Below the pieces are notes generated by a model that saw only the letters and a list, made by a program, of their open reading frames with translations, ran no database searches and was not told where the DNA came from. From Actinomadura sp. K4S16 (GTDB lineage Bacteria > Actinomycetota > Actinomycetes > Streptosporangiales > Streptosporangiaceae), in contig NZ_BDDE01000016.1 in the NCBI RefSeq assembly GCF_008327685.1, forward strand, positions 186,001 through 250,000: 64,000 bases of DNA, read 5' to 3'. The position numbers and the translations under genes are program-made. Below, piece after piece: positions 7,423 through 16,612 of this stretch (position 1 is the stretch's first letter; each line of letters opens with the position of its first letter).

Positions 7423-8670
7423 ATGCTGACGGTCGTCGGCCGCGACGGGTCGCCCCTTCTGGAGGGGGCCAAGGCGGCTCTGGAGAGCGCCACGCTGGTG
7501 GTGGGCGCCGCCGGGCATCTCGACGGGCTTCCCCTGGCGCCGGATGCCCGCACGGTCGCCACCACGGATTTCCTGGAAGCACTCGAAGGTGTCGACGTCA
7601 GTAAAGAGGACGTCGTCCTCGTCGTGGACGGCGACCCCGGTTACTTCGGAGTCGTCCGCGAACTGCTCGAAGAGGGGCACGCGCCTGAAGCCTTTCCCGG
7701 GACGCCCCAGGTGGCGCGGGCTTTCGCCCAAGCAGGCCTGCCCTGGGACGATGCTCTCGTCGTCTCCGCCAAGGACGGGCATCTGAGGCAGGCCGTCAAC
7801 GCGTGCCGCGCCCATCCGAAAGTGGCCGTCCTGACCGAGCCGGGTGCTGGGCCATCCGAGTTGGCACGCGCGCTGTTCCCCGTCACGCCGCGCTCGTTCG
7901 TCGTCTGCGAGGACTTGGGCGGCCCCAAGGAGCGTGTCGTCTACGTCCGCCCGGCGGAGGCGACCACCCGTCCGTGGAACGACCCCGAGGTCGTGCTCGT
8001 CCTGGACAACCGCCATGCGCTGGGAGAGGCGGGCTGGGTTGGCGGGCCGGCGCCGGGCCCGGCCGGGTGGGCGCTGCCGGCGGACGCCTTCGGCGGCGGA
8101 CCGGGCCCGCGCCCGGAGGTGCGCGCCTTCGTCCTGGCCAAGCTCGGCCCCAAGGTCGGCGACATGGTGTGGGACGTGGAGTCCGGCGACGGCTCGGTCG
8201 GCATCGAGTGCGCCCGCTTCGGCGCGGCCGTCGTCGCCGTCGACCGCGACCACGCCGCGTGCGCGCGGGTGCGGGAGAACGTCCGCCTGCACGGCGTCAA
8301 GGTGGCGATGGCGTCCGGCGACGTCCGGTCCAGCGCCGAGCACCTCCCCGTGCCCGACGCCGTCTTCCTCGGCCGCGGCGGGCCGGAGGCCGTCCAGGTC
8401 TGCGCGGCCCTCCGCCCGGCACGGATCGTCGTCCTGGCGACGCCCGCCGAGGCTCGCGCCATACTGGACGAACTGGGCGGGCAGGGCTTCGCCGCCGACG
8501 CCGTCCGGCTCCAGGCCGCCCCGCTGGACCCGCGGGCGGAGGCGGGGGAGCCCGTGATCGTCGTCTGGGGCGAGCGCGACGCCCGGACCCCCGAGCGGCC
8601 GACCTCCCGGACGAGCCGCCCCATCGAGACCATCTCCGCGTTGCCCGGAGTTGTGGAGGAGCGCAGTTGA
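7423..8670 (+). CDS. cobL: Precorrin-6Y C5,15-methyltransferase (CbiE-CbiT fusion)
   Basis: A 415-residue bifunctional corrin methyltransferase. Residues about 1-200 are the CbiE (tetrapyrrole methylase) half: VVDGDPGYFGVVREL, then NACRAHPKVAVLTEPGAGP. Residues 220-400 are the CbiT decarboxylating methyltransferase half, beginning FGGGPGPRPEVRAFVLAKL. CobL methylates C5 and C15 of precorrin-6Y and decarboxylates the C12 acetate. Three normally conserved motifs look altered: the N-terminal GIGxxG-type loop reads GRDGSP, the usual HGR-type motif reads AKDGH, and the CbiT SAM loop (GAGSGS-like) reads ESGDGS. It is otherwise full length and sits with cbiC, cobC and cobT. Confidence 0.85.
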   Translation: MLTVVGRDGSPLLEGAKAALESATLVVGAAGHLDGLPLAPDARTVATTDFLEALEGVDVSKEDVVLVVDGDPGYFGVVRELLEEGHAPEAFPGTPQVARAFAQAGLPWDDALVVSAKDGHLRQAVNACRAHPKVAVLTEPGAGPSELARALFPVTPRSFVVCEDLGGPKERVVYVRPAEATTRPWNDPEVVLVLDNRHALGEAGWVGGPAPGPAGWALPADAFGGGPGPRPEVRAFVLAKLGPKVGDMVWDVESGDGSVGIECARFGAAVVAVDRDHAACARVRENVRLHGVKVAMASGDVRSSAEHLPVPDAVFLGRGGPEAVQVCAALRPARIVVLATPAEARAILDELGGQGFAADAVRLQAAPLDPRAEAGEPVIVVWGERDARTPERPTSRTSRPIETISALPGVVEERS

Positions 8671-9263
8671 CCGTCCGCCGGCCCCACCCGATCGAGGTCC
8701 GCTCGTATGAGGTCCTCCGGTCCCGTGTCGACCTCTCCCCGATGCCGCCGCTCTGGCGGGCGGTGGCCGAGCGGGTGATCCACGCCACCGCCGACCTGGA
8801 GTACGCGGTCGACCTGGTGACCACGGAGGAGTCCCTCGCCCAGGGCTGGGCCGCGCTGCGCGCCGGTGCGCCGATCGTCGCCGACGAGGGCATGGTCGCC
8901 GCCGGGATCACCGCCCGTGAGGCGGTCTGCCACGCCGCCGACCCGGCCGCCGCCCGGATGGCGCGCGCCGCCGGCATCACCCGGTCCGCCGCGGCCGTCC
9001 GGCTGTCGTACTCGGAGGTGGGCCCGGGCGCGGTCTGGGTGGTCGGCTCCGCGCCGGAGGCGCTCTTCGAGATCATCACCCGCCGGGTGAGCCCCGCCCT
9101 GGTGATCGGGATGCCGGTGGGCTTCGTCGGCGCCTGCGAGGCCAAGGACGCCCTGCGCGCGAGCGGGCTGCCGCAGCTCAGCAACGTCTCGGAGAAGGGC
9201 GGGTCCGCGGTCGCGGCCGCCGCCGTCAACGCGCTGCTCTACTACGAGGCGGAGCGGCCGTGA
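8667..9263 (+). CDS. cobH: Precorrin-8X methylmutase
   Basis: A 198-residue CbiC/CobH protein that moves the C11 methyl to C12 to give hydrogenobyrinate or its cobalt form. Family segments: HPIEVRSYEVLRSRVDL, the conserved His region ERVIHATADLEY, APIVADEGMVAAGI, and the C-terminal GMPVGFVGACEAKDAL. The start is a TTG at 8667 with a strong GGAGGA six bases upstream; it overlaps the cobL stop by four bases (TTGA). The next gene overlaps its stop in turn, so cobL-cobH-cobC are made as a coupled set. Confidence 0.92.
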   Translation: MTVRRPHPIEVRSYEVLRSRVDLSPMPPLWRAVAERVIHATADLEYAVDLVTTEESLAQGWAALRAGAPIVADEGMVAAGITAREAVCHAADPAAARMARAAGITRSAAAVRLSYSEVGPGAVWVVGSAPEALFEIITRRVSPALVIGMPVGFVGACEAKDALRASGLPQLSNVSEKGGSAVAAAAVNALLYYEAERP

Positions 9264-10285
9264 CCGAGCCCGCCGATGTCGACCTGCGCCACCACGGGGA
9301 CGCGGAGGTCGGCGACGGCCTCGCCGACTTCGCCGTCAACGTCCGCACCGGGACGCCCCCCGAGTGGCTGGCCGAGCGCATCCGCGCGTCCGTCGCCGAC
9401 CTCGCCGCCTACCCCGACCCCCGCCCGGCCCGCAAGGCGGTCGCCGCCCGGCACGGCAGGTCGACCGAGGAGGTGCTGCTCACCGCCGGGGCCGCGGAGG
9501 CGTTCGTGCTGCTCGCACGGGTGCTCACCCCGCACCGGGCCGTCGTGGTGCACCCCCAGTTCACCGAGCCGGAGGCCGCGCTGCGCGGCGCCGGGCACGA
9601 GGTGGAGCGGCTGGTCCTCGGGAAGGACTTCACCCTCGACCCCGGAGCCGTCCCGGACGACGCGGACCTCGTCGTGATCGGCAACCCGACCAACCCGACC
9701 TCCGTCCTGCACCCGGCCGGCGCGCTCACCGCGCTGGCCGCGCCCGGCCGGACCGTCGTGGTCGACGAGGCCTTCATGGACTGCGTCCCGGGCGAGCCGG
9801 AGAGCCTCGCCGCGCGGCTGCCCCCGGGCGTCGTGGTCATCCGCTCGCTGACCAAGACGTGGGGCCTCGCCGGGCTGCGCGCCGGTTACGTCCTGGCCGA
9901 GCCCGCCCTGATCGGACGGCTGGCGGAGGCGCAGCCGCTCTGGGCGGTGTCGACCCCGGCGCTCGCCGCCATCGAGGCCTGCTCCGGCCCCGAGGCCGTC
10001 GCCGAAGGGGAGGCGTGGGCCGTCGAGCTCGCCGCCGAACGCGACCGGCTGGCCGCGGAGCTTGCGGCGAGGGGCCTGTACGTCGTGCCCGGAGCGCGCG
10101 CGTCGTTCCTGTGCCTGCGCGTGCCGGACGCCCTGGGCATCAGGGCCCTGCTGAGGCAGCGCGGTTACGCCGTCAGGCGCGGAGACACCTTCCCGGGGCT
10201 CGGCTCCGACTGGCTGCGGATCGCCGTGCGCGACCGCCCGTCCAACGACCGGCTGCTGGAGGTGCTCGGTGAGCTGGGCATCTGA
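9260..10285 (+). CDS. cobC: L-threonine-O-3-phosphate decarboxylase (PLP)
   Basis: A 341-residue class I/II PLP aminotransferase-fold enzyme of the CobC/CobD type. It makes (R)-1-amino-2-propanol phosphate for the corrinoid lower-loop linker. The PLP-binding lysine is in SLTKTWGLAGLRAGY near residue 195. Other signatures are VIGNPTNPTSVLHP near 135 and VVDEAFMD near 165. The N-terminal HHGDAEVG segment is typical of this family. GTG start, coupled to cobH through GTGA. Histidinol-phosphate aminotransferase is the main alternative, but the context favours CobC. Confidence 0.88.
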   Translation: MTEPADVDLRHHGDAEVGDGLADFAVNVRTGTPPEWLAERIRASVADLAAYPDPRPARKAVAARHGRSTEEVLLTAGAAEAFVLLARVLTPHRAVVVHPQFTEPEAALRGAGHEVERLVLGKDFTLDPGAVPDDADLVVIGNPTNPTSVLHPAGALTALAAPGRTVVVDEAFMDCVPGEPESLAARLPPGVVVIRSLTKTWGLAGLRAGYVLAEPALIGRLAEAQPLWAVSTPALAAIEACSGPEAVAEGEAWAVELAAERDRLAAELAARGLYVVPGARASFLCLRVPDALGIRALLRQRGYAVRRGDTFPGLGSDWLRIAVRDRPSNDRLLEVLGELGI

Positions 10286-10301
10286 CATCGGAAAGGACGC
10301 C

Positions 10302-11381
10302 ATGAACCTGATCGAGGAGACCGTCGCCTCCATCGCCCCCCTGGACGAGGCGGCCATGCGGGACGCCCGCGACCTCCAGGCCCGGCTCACCAAGCCGCCC
10401 GGGTCCCTCGGCGTCCTGGAAGAGGTGTCGGTCCGGCTCGCCGGGCTGGCCGGGCAGTGCCCGCCGCCGCTGCCGGAGCCCGCCGCGGTGGCCGTGTTCG
10501 CCGCCGACCACGGCGTCCACGCCCAGGGCGTCACGCCGTGGCCGCAGGAGGTCACGGCGCAGATGGTGGCCAACTTCCTGGCCGGCGGCGCCGTCGTCAA
10601 CGCGTTCGCCGCGCAGGTCGGCGCGGACGTCACGGTGGTCGACATCGGCGTCGCCGCCGAGCTGGACGAGGCCCCCGGCCTGCTCCTCCGCAAGATCGCG
10701 CCCGGTACCGCCGACATGACGGCGGGGCCCGCGATGACCGCCGAGCAGGCGCGGCGCGCCGTGGAGGCGGGCATCGAGACCGCCGGAGAGCTCCGCGCGC
10801 GGGGCGCCCGGTGCCTGATCACCGGGGACATGGGGATCGCCAACACCACCGCGTCCGCCGCGCTGATCGCCGCATTCACCGGCCTGCCGCCCGAGCGGGT
10901 CACCGGCCGGGGGACCGGCATCGACGACGCCACCCACGCGCGCAAGGTCGAGGTGGTGCGCGCCGCGCTGGCGAAGCACGGGCTGGCGGAAGGGCACGGC
11001 AAGGCGCCGATGGAGGTCCTCGCGGCGGTCGGCGGGCTGGAGCACGCGGCGATCGCCGGATTCGTCCTCGGCGCGGCGGCCCTGCGCGTCCCCGTCGTCC
11101 TGGACGGCGTCATCGCCGGCGCCGCCGCCCTGGTCGCGGCCGCGCTGTGCCCGGACGCCCTCGGCGCCTGCGTCGCGGGACACCGCTCGGCCGAGCCCGG
11201 CCACTCCGCCGCCGTCGAGGCCCTCGGCCTGCGGCCCCTGGTCGACCTGGAGCTGCGGCTGGGCGAGGGGACCGGCGCCCTGCTCGCGTTGCCGCTGGTC
11301 CAGGGCGCGGCGCGGGTCCTGCACGAGGTCGCCACGTTCGACTCCGCCGGGGTGAGCGAGAAGGACGCCGGGCGGCCGTAA
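10302..11381 (+). CDS. cobT: Nicotinate-nucleotide:dimethylbenzimidazole phosphoribosyltransferase
   Basis: A 359-residue CobT that activates the lower axial base (dimethylbenzimidazole) as alpha-ribazole phosphate. Signatures: LTKPPGSLGVLEE at the N terminus, FAADHGVHAQGVTPWPQEVT near 67, GDMGIANTTASAAL near 180, and the catalytic-Glu region LRLGEGTGALLALPLVQGA near 320. Normal length. The ATG at 10302 has GGAAAGGA upstream and is preferred over an in-frame ATG at 10269 inside the end of cobC. It is 16 bp after cobC. Confidence 0.94.
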   Translation: MNLIEETVASIAPLDEAAMRDARDLQARLTKPPGSLGVLEEVSVRLAGLAGQCPPPLPEPAAVAVFAADHGVHAQGVTPWPQEVTAQMVANFLAGGAVVNAFAAQVGADVTVVDIGVAAELDEAPGLLLRKIAPGTADMTAGPAMTAEQARRAVEAGIETAGELRARGARCLITGDMGIANTTASAALIAAFTGLPPERVTGRGTGIDDATHARKVEVVRAALAKHGLAEGHGKAPMEVLAAVGGLEHAAIAGFVLGAAALRVPVVLDGVIAGAAALVAAALCPDALGACVAGHRSAEPGHSAAVEALGLRPLVDLELRLGEGTGALLALPLVQGAARVLHEVATFDSAGVSEKDAGRP

Positions 11382-11459
11382 CAACGTGATCACGGAATGA
11401 GTCACGCTCGGCTATCGAACGGGCGGAGCCCCTCTCCACCGACTCCCCGGGCCGAGTAC

Positions 11460-11474
11460 CTTTGTTCCACAAAG
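11460..11474. promoter_or_regulatory. Palindrome before the siroheme/SUMT gene
   Basis: CTTTGT-TCC-ACAAAG has perfect 6-bp arms and lies 34 bp before the GTG at 11508, in the only sizeable gap (126 bp) of the cob-dyn gene run. A possible minus-10 box TACCTT (11458-11463) overlaps its left arm, as expected for an operator. No regulator is assigned. Confidence 0.4.
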
Positions 11475-11507
11475 CCACTGTCCGCCACCCCGTCCGAGAG
11501 AACCACC

Positions 11508-12746
11508 GTGCCCCCGTACCTGCTTGGCCTGCGACTCGGCGGGCGACGCGTCCTCGTCGTCGGCGGAGGGCGGGTCGCCCAGCGCCGCGTGCCCGCCCTG
11601 CTGGACGCCGGCGCCGAGGTGGTCCTCGTGTCCCCCTCGGTCACCGCGACCCTGGAGGGCCTCGCCGACCATGGCCGCATCACCTGGCGCCGGCGGCGCT
11701 ACGAGCACGGCGACTGTGCCGGCGCCTGGCTGGTGCAGGCCGTCACCGACGACGCCAAGGTCAACGGCGACGTGGTGGCGGAGGCCGACGCCGCGCGGAT
11801 CTGGTCCGTCCGGGCCGACGACGCCGAGTCGTCCCCGGCCTGGACGCCCGCCAGCGGGCACGCGGGCGACGCGACCGTCGGGGTGCTGCTCGGCGGCGAC
11901 CCCCGGCGCGCCGCGGGCATCCGCGACGCGGTGGTGGAAGGGCTCCGCGACGGCGCCCTCGAATCCCGGCACTCCCGGCGCAAGCCCGCGGGCGTCGCGC
12001 TCGTCGGCGGCGGGCCGGGCGACCCGGGCCTGATCACCGTGCGGGGGCGGCAGCTGCTCGCCATGGCCGACGTCGTCGTCACCGACCGGCTCGCCCCCGG
12101 CGGGCTGCTGGACGAGCTGGCCGCCGACGTCGAGGTGATCGACGCCGCCAAGATCCCCTACGGCCGCACGGTCACCCAGGACCGCATCAACGAGTACCTG
12201 GTCGAGCACGCGCGGCAGGGCCGCTTCGTCGTCCGGCTCAAGGGCGGCGACCCGTTCGTGTTCGGGCGCGGCGGCGAGGAGGCGCTGTACTGCGCCCGCC
12301 ACGGCGTCCCCGTCACGGTCGTCCCCGGCATCACCAGCGCGGTCGCCGTGCCGTCCGCCGCCGGCATCCCGGTCACCCACCGGGGCGTCGCGCAGGAGTT
12401 CCACGTCGTCTCCGCGCACGTCCCGCCCGGGCACCCCGACTCGACCGTCGACTGGGAGGCGCTCGCCCGCGCGAACGGCACGATCGTCCTGCTCATGGCG
12501 GTGGAGCGGATGGGGCTCATCGCGGCGGCCCTCATGCGCTATGGTCGGTCGTCCGGCACGCCGGTGGCCGTGGTGCAGGACGGCACCCTTCCCGGCCAGC
12601 GGGCGCTGACGGCGACGCTGGGCACGGTGGCCGACGAGATGGCCGCCGGTGAGGTCCGGCCCCCGGCGATCGTGGTCGTGGGCGACGTGGTCAACGTGGC
12701 ACGAGAGATCGACATGATTCGAGCGGACTTGGGACGGGATCCGTGA
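11508..12746 (+). CDS. cobA: CysG-like precorrin-2 dehydrogenase / uroporphyrinogen-III methyltransferase
   Basis: A 412-residue two-domain protein. The N-terminal Rossmann domain (GGRRVLVVGGGRVAQRRV, then VRADDAESSPAWTPASG) resembles Met8/CysG precorrin-2 dehydrogenase. From about residue 165 follows a complete SUMT methylase: VALVGGGPGDPGLITVRG, VVTDRLAP, VRLKGGDPFVFGRGGEE and VVPGITSAVAVPSAAGIPVTHRG, listed here as short blocks. It would convert uroporphyrinogen III to precorrin-2 and on towards sirohydrochlorin, feeding corrinoid or siroheme. It is shorter than E. coli CysG (457). GTG start with GAGAGA upstream. Its stop overlaps the first dynamin-like gene (GTGA). Confidence 0.9.
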   Translation: MPPYLLGLRLGGRRVLVVGGGRVAQRRVPALLDAGAEVVLVSPSVTATLEGLADHGRITWRRRRYEHGDCAGAWLVQAVTDDAKVNGDVVAEADAARIWSVRADDAESSPAWTPASGHAGDATVGVLLGGDPRRAAGIRDAVVEGLRDGALESRHSRRKPAGVALVGGGPGDPGLITVRGRQLLAMADVVVTDRLAPGGLLDELAADVEVIDAAKIPYGRTVTQDRINEYLVEHARQGRFVVRLKGGDPFVFGRGGEEALYCARHGVPVTVVPGITSAVAVPSAAGIPVTHRGVAQEFHVVSAHVPPGHPDSTVDWEALARANGTIVLLMAVERMGLIAAALMRYGRSSGTPVAVVQDGTLPGQRALTATLGTVADEMAAGEVRPPAIVVVGDVVNVAREIDMIRADLGRDP

Positions 12747-14854
12747 CACCCCCCGCAGAGCAGAGCACGGTCCACGACGAGGAGGCCGGCGCCGGCTCGG
12801 GGCGCGGGGTCGAGGAGCCCGCCCCCGGCGAGACCACGGCGACCGGCGAGACCGCCACGTCCGGTGAGAGCGGGGCGTCCGGTGAGACGGCGTCCGGCGA
12901 GAACACGTCCGGCGAGGACGCGTCCGCCGAGCGCGGGCGGGTCGAGGACACGGGAGGCCGCGCCACGGCACGGAAGAAGGAGACCTCGAAGAAGGGCAGG
13001 GCGGGAGACGACGCCGTGCCCGAGGACGAGGCGAAGGACGTCCAGACCCCCGAGACCGAGACCTCCGAAGGCGCAGAGACGCCCGAGGTAGTCGAGAACG
13101 TCGCGATGGCCCAGCCCAAGCCCAAGCGCGGCAGGCGGCGCGCCCCCAGGGCCGGGGCCACGGTTAACCAGGGCGAACTGGTGCGCGCCCTGACCGCGCT
13201 GCGCGAGCAGCTCGGCGCGTTCGACTTCCTGCTCGACGTCCCCGGCGTCGAGCAGGCCCGCGAGGCCCGCGACGAGCTGCGCGGCCAGCTCGTCGACTAC
13301 GTGCTGCCCCGCGTCCAGGCCGCCGGCGCCCCCATGCTCGTGGTGCTCGGCGGCTCCACGGGAGCGGGCAAGTCCACCCTGGTCAACACGCTCGTCGGCG
13401 CCCGCGTCAGCGCGACCGGCGTGCTGCGCCCCACCACCAGCAGCCCGATCCTCGTCTGCCACCCCGACCACGTCCAGTGGTTCATGGAGGGCCCGCTCCT
13501 GCCCGGCATGGGACGGGTCCGCGGCCCCGCGCCCGACGCCATCGCGGGCGACCAGCTGGTCATCATCGCCAGCGACGTCCTCCCGCCGGGGCTCGCCCTG
13601 CTCGACAGCCCCGACTTCGACTCCGTCTTCGAGGACCACTACGAGTTCGCGACCAAGCTGATGGCCGCCGCCGACCTGTGGCTGTGCGTCACCACCGCGG
13701 CCCGGTACGCCGACGCCCAGGTCTGGCAGATGCTCCAGCGGGCCAAGGAGAACGGCGCCACGATCGGCGTCGTGCTGTCCCGCGTCCCGCAGGGCGCCGG
13801 CGCGGGCGGCGGCGAGATCGTCGAGCACTTCGCCGAGATGCTGGACGAGCACGAGGTCGGCGACGCGCGGCGCTTCACCATCCCGGAGACCCGGGTCGAG
13901 GACAGCCGCCTCCCCGAGGAGACCGTCGAGGACATCCGCTCCTGGCTGACCGGCGTCGCCGAGGACGCCGAGGACCGCGAGATCGTCGTCAGCGACACCC
14001 TCGCCGCCGTCCTGGACAGCTTCCGCACCCGCGTCCCCGAGGTCGCCCGGCAGGTCGAGGCCCAGGTCGAGCAGCGCACCGAGCTGGCCAGGGAGGTCGA
14101 GGCCGGATACGGCACCGCCCTCGCCGAACTGGACGAGGCCACCCGCAACGGCTCGCTGCTGCGCGGCGAGGTGCTGGCCCGCTGGCAGGACTTCGCCGGC
14201 ACCGGCGACCTGCTGCGCGCCCTGCACGTCCAGCGGTCCCGGCGCGGCCGCGCCGCGAACCGGCGGCACCGCAGCCCGGCCCGCGTGCGCGCCCTCAAGG
14301 CGGCGCTGCGCAGCGGCCTGGAGTCGCTGATCATGGCGTCCGCCGAGCACGGCGCCGAGCAGGTCATGGCCCGCTGGCGCGAGCACCCGGCGGGCCCGCA
14401 GGTGCTCGCCCGCGCCGACGCGAGCCTCGGGCACGTCTCCCCGGAACTGTCGCGCCGCGTCACCCGGGCCGTCAGCGCCTGGCAGGACCACGTCCAGGAG
14501 CTGATCCGCACCCAGGGCGTCACCAAGCGCTCGGTCGCGAAGCTGGTCTCGTTCGACACCGAGGCGGTCTCGCTCGTCCTGATGGTCGGCCTGCTCGGCT
14601 ACGGGACGTCCGACGTGGCCGTGGAGGGCGGCAACAGCGCCGTCCCGCAGCGGCTGCTGAAGGCCCTGTTCGGCGCCGAGTCCCTGCGCGGCATGGGCGC
14701 CAAGGCCCGTGCCGACCTGCGCAGCCGCATCGGGATGCTGTTCGACGAGGAGGCCATCCGGTTCGGGCAGGTGCTCGACTCGGCCGGCATCCCCGACGAG
14801 ACCGTCCCCGTCCAGCTGTACCAGGCCACCTACAACCTCGAGGTTGCCCGATGA
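12743..14854 (+). CDS. Dynamin-like GTPase, soluble (DynA-like)
   Basis: A 703-residue GTPase. Residues 1-125 are low complexity and acidic with repeated TSGE/ASGE units, ending in a basic patch (KPKRGRRRAPRAG). The G domain follows: P-loop GGSTGAGKSTLVNTL near 207, a PTTSSPI switch region, and G3 LLDSPDFDSV near 290. A helical stalk-like C-terminal half has no obvious membrane segment. Paired with the membrane-bound GTPase downstream (ATGA overlap), it resembles the Streptomyces DynA/DynB pair that stabilises Z-rings at sporulation septa. That assignment is inference from architecture and pairing. Its GTG overlaps the CysG-like stop. Confidence 0.8.
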   Translation: MTPPAEQSTVHDEEAGAGSGRGVEEPAPGETTATGETATSGESGASGETASGENTSGEDASAERGRVEDTGGRATARKKETSKKGRAGDDAVPEDEAKDVQTPETETSEGAETPEVVENVAMAQPKPKRGRRRAPRAGATVNQGELVRALTALREQLGAFDFLLDVPGVEQAREARDELRGQLVDYVLPRVQAAGAPMLVVLGGSTGAGKSTLVNTLVGARVSATGVLRPTTSSPILVCHPDHVQWFMEGPLLPGMGRVRGPAPDAIAGDQLVIIASDVLPPGLALLDSPDFDSVFEDHYEFATKLMAAADLWLCVTTAARYADAQVWQMLQRAKENGATIGVVLSRVPQGAGAGGGEIVEHFAEMLDEHEVGDARRFTIPETRVEDSRLPEETVEDIRSWLTGVAEDAEDREIVVSDTLAAVLDSFRTRVPEVARQVEAQVEQRTELAREVEAGYGTALAELDEATRNGSLLRGEVLARWQDFAGTGDLLRALHVQRSRRGRAANRRHRSPARVRALKAALRSGLESLIMASAEHGAEQVMARWREHPAGPQVLARADASLGHVSPELSRRVTRAVSAWQDHVQELIRTQGVTKRSVAKLVSFDTEAVSLVLMVGLLGYGTSDVAVEGGNSAVPQRLLKALFGAESLRGMGAKARADLRSRIGMLFDEEAIRFGQVLDSAGIPDETVPVQLYQATYNLEVAR

Positions 14855-16563
14855 CCACCTCGGCCATCCCCGCGAACTCCCCGGCGGGAACCGGCGAGAC
14901 CCCGCTCCCCGGCGCGCCCGCGCCCGACGCCCCCGCCGAGCCCGCCGGCCCGCCCGCGCTGGTCGACCGGCTCAACGGCCTCGACCGGCTCGTCCAGGCG
15001 GGGCTCGGGCGGCTCGACCAGCCCGTCCTGGACGACGCCGACGCGCTGCTGCGGCGTGCCGGGCAGCGGCTGCGGCTGTCCGGGGACCACACCGTCGTCA
15101 CCCTCGCCGGCGGCACCGGCAGCGGCAAGTCCTCGCTGTTCAACGCCATCTGCGGGCTCGAACTGTCGCCGACCGGGATGCGCCGCCCGATGACCTCGCA
15201 GGCGCACGCGTGCGTCTGGGGGCTGGACGGGGCGGGCCCCCTCCTCGACTGGCTCGACGTCGACAAGCGCCACCGCTACGCCCGCGCCAGCGCCCTCGAC
15301 GAGCGCGCCGACGCCTCCCTGCAGGGCCTCGTCCTGATCGACCTGCCCGACCACGACTCCATCCAGGCGATGCACCGCGCCGAGGTCGACCGGTTCGTCA
15401 CCATCGCCGACCTGCTGGTCTGGGTGGTCGACCCGCAGAAGTACGCCGACGCGGCCCTGCACCGCAACTACATCGTCCCGTTCGCCCGGCACACCGGCGT
15501 CACCCTGATCGTCCTCAACCAGGTCGACCGGCTCGCCCCGCACGAGATCGACGACTGCGTCGCCGACCTGCGCCGCCTCCTGGAGGCCGAGGGGCTCGCC
15601 GACCCGCGGATCGTCACCACCTCCGCGGTCGCCGAGGACGGCGTGCACGGCTTCCGCGACACCCTCGTCGACACCGTCGCCGCCCGCCGCGCCCGCACCG
15701 AGCGGCTGTCGGCCGACGTCGACCGGGCCGCCGAGAGCTTCACCGGCTACCGCTTCGACGCCGAGCCGCCCGTCACCGTCGACGACGGGCGCAAGGCCGA
15801 CCTCATCCAGGCCTTCACCGACGCCGCGGGCGCGCCCGCCGTCGCCGAGGCCATGGAGAGCGCCTACGAGCTGCGCGCCGCCGACTTCATCGGCTGGCCC
15901 GTCACCGCCATGATCACCCGGCTGCGGTCGGACCCGCTGCGCCGGATGCGGCTCACCGAGCTGCGCGAGGAGCTGCGCAACGCCTTCACCGGCCCGATCG
16001 GCGCCCAGCAGGGCGACGTGGACAACGCGCTCCAGGCCGTCACCGAGGGCGTGGCCGCCGAGCTGCCGCCGCACTGGGGCCGCTCGGTCCGCGCGGCGGC
16101 CCGCTCCCACGCCGGCGAGATCCCGGAGGCGCTCGGCGAGTCCCTCAAGGAGGCCCTGCCGACGTTCAACGTGGTGCCGCGCTGGTGGTGGCTCGTGAAG
16201 ACCTGGCAGTACTTCCTGATCCTGGTCGCCGCCCTCAGCGTGGTGTGGATCGGCTTCCTGGTCGCCTACGGCCTGCTCGGCCTCGGCGGCGACGACCCCG
16301 ACGGCCTCCTCGGCCAGGCGGGGCTGATCCCGTACGTCGCCATCCTGGCCGTCTGCACGTTCGGGATGGGCTGGCTCACCGCGTCCGCCTGCCGCAACAT
16401 GGTCGCCCTGTCGTCCGCCAAACACGGCGAGAAGATGGAGCTCCACATGCGCCAGGGCATCGAGCGCGTCGCCCGGGAGAAGGTGATCGTCCCCATCGAG
16501 GACGACCTGGAGGTCTACGCCCGCTTCCGCCGGGACGTCGACGTCGCCCTCGGTCGCGGCTGA
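14851..16563 (+). CDS. Dynamin-like GTPase with two transmembrane segments (DynB-like)
   Basis: A 570-residue GTPase. After a Pro/Ala-rich 35-residue start come the P-loop AGGTGSGKSSLFNAICG near 88, a threonine-containing switch (RRPMTSQAH), G3 LIDLPDHDS near 162 and G4 LNQVDRLAP near 225. Two hydrophobic helices lie at about 450-475 (FLILVAALSVVWIGFLVAYG) and 490-515 (YVAILAVCTFGMGWLTA). A basic/acidic amphipathic tail follows. Membrane-anchored partner of the preceding GTPase; the ATGA overlap implies equimolar synthesis. Probable role in septum or membrane remodelling. Confidence 0.82.
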   Translation: MTTSAIPANSPAGTGETPLPGAPAPDAPAEPAGPPALVDRLNGLDRLVQAGLGRLDQPVLDDADALLRRAGQRLRLSGDHTVVTLAGGTGSGKSSLFNAICGLELSPTGMRRPMTSQAHACVWGLDGAGPLLDWLDVDKRHRYARASALDERADASLQGLVLIDLPDHDSIQAMHRAEVDRFVTIADLLVWVVDPQKYADAALHRNYIVPFARHTGVTLIVLNQVDRLAPHEIDDCVADLRRLLEAEGLADPRIVTTSAVAEDGVHGFRDTLVDTVAARRARTERLSADVDRAAESFTGYRFDAEPPVTVDDGRKADLIQAFTDAAGAPAVAEAMESAYELRAADFIGWPVTAMITRLRSDPLRRMRLTELREELRNAFTGPIGAQQGDVDNALQAVTEGVAAELPPHWGRSVRAAARSHAGEIPEALGESLKEALPTFNVVPRWWWLVKTWQYFLILVAALSVVWIGFLVAYGLLGLGGDDPDGLLGQAGLIPYVAILAVCTFGMGWLTASACRNMVALSSAKHGEKMELHMRQGIERVAREKVIVPIEDDLEVYARFRRDVDVALGRG

Positions 16564-16564
16564 G

Positions 16565-16573
16565 TTATCCACA
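16565..16573 (+). promoter_or_regulatory. Perfect DnaA-box-like nonamer before ssb
   Basis: TTATCCACA is an exact match to the general DnaA box TTATNCACA. It begins two bases after the last sense codon of the dynB-like gene and 75 bp before the ssb start. A single box cannot define an origin; control of ssb by DnaA is conceivable, and chance occurrence is also possible. Confidence 0.4.
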
Positions 16574-16612
16574 ATTCCGCGACGCCCGGCCGGGGCTGCC
16601 GTCGCTGCGCCA

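Noticed and set aside
10286..11507. Cobalamin riboswitches within the cob gene run
   Set aside because: Gaps are only 16 and 126 bp and show no B12-box-like sequence.
13477..14850. N-terminal extension of the DynB-like gene
   Set aside because: The frame stays open through the previous gene, but composition is shadow-like and the ATG at 14851 is coupled by ATGA.
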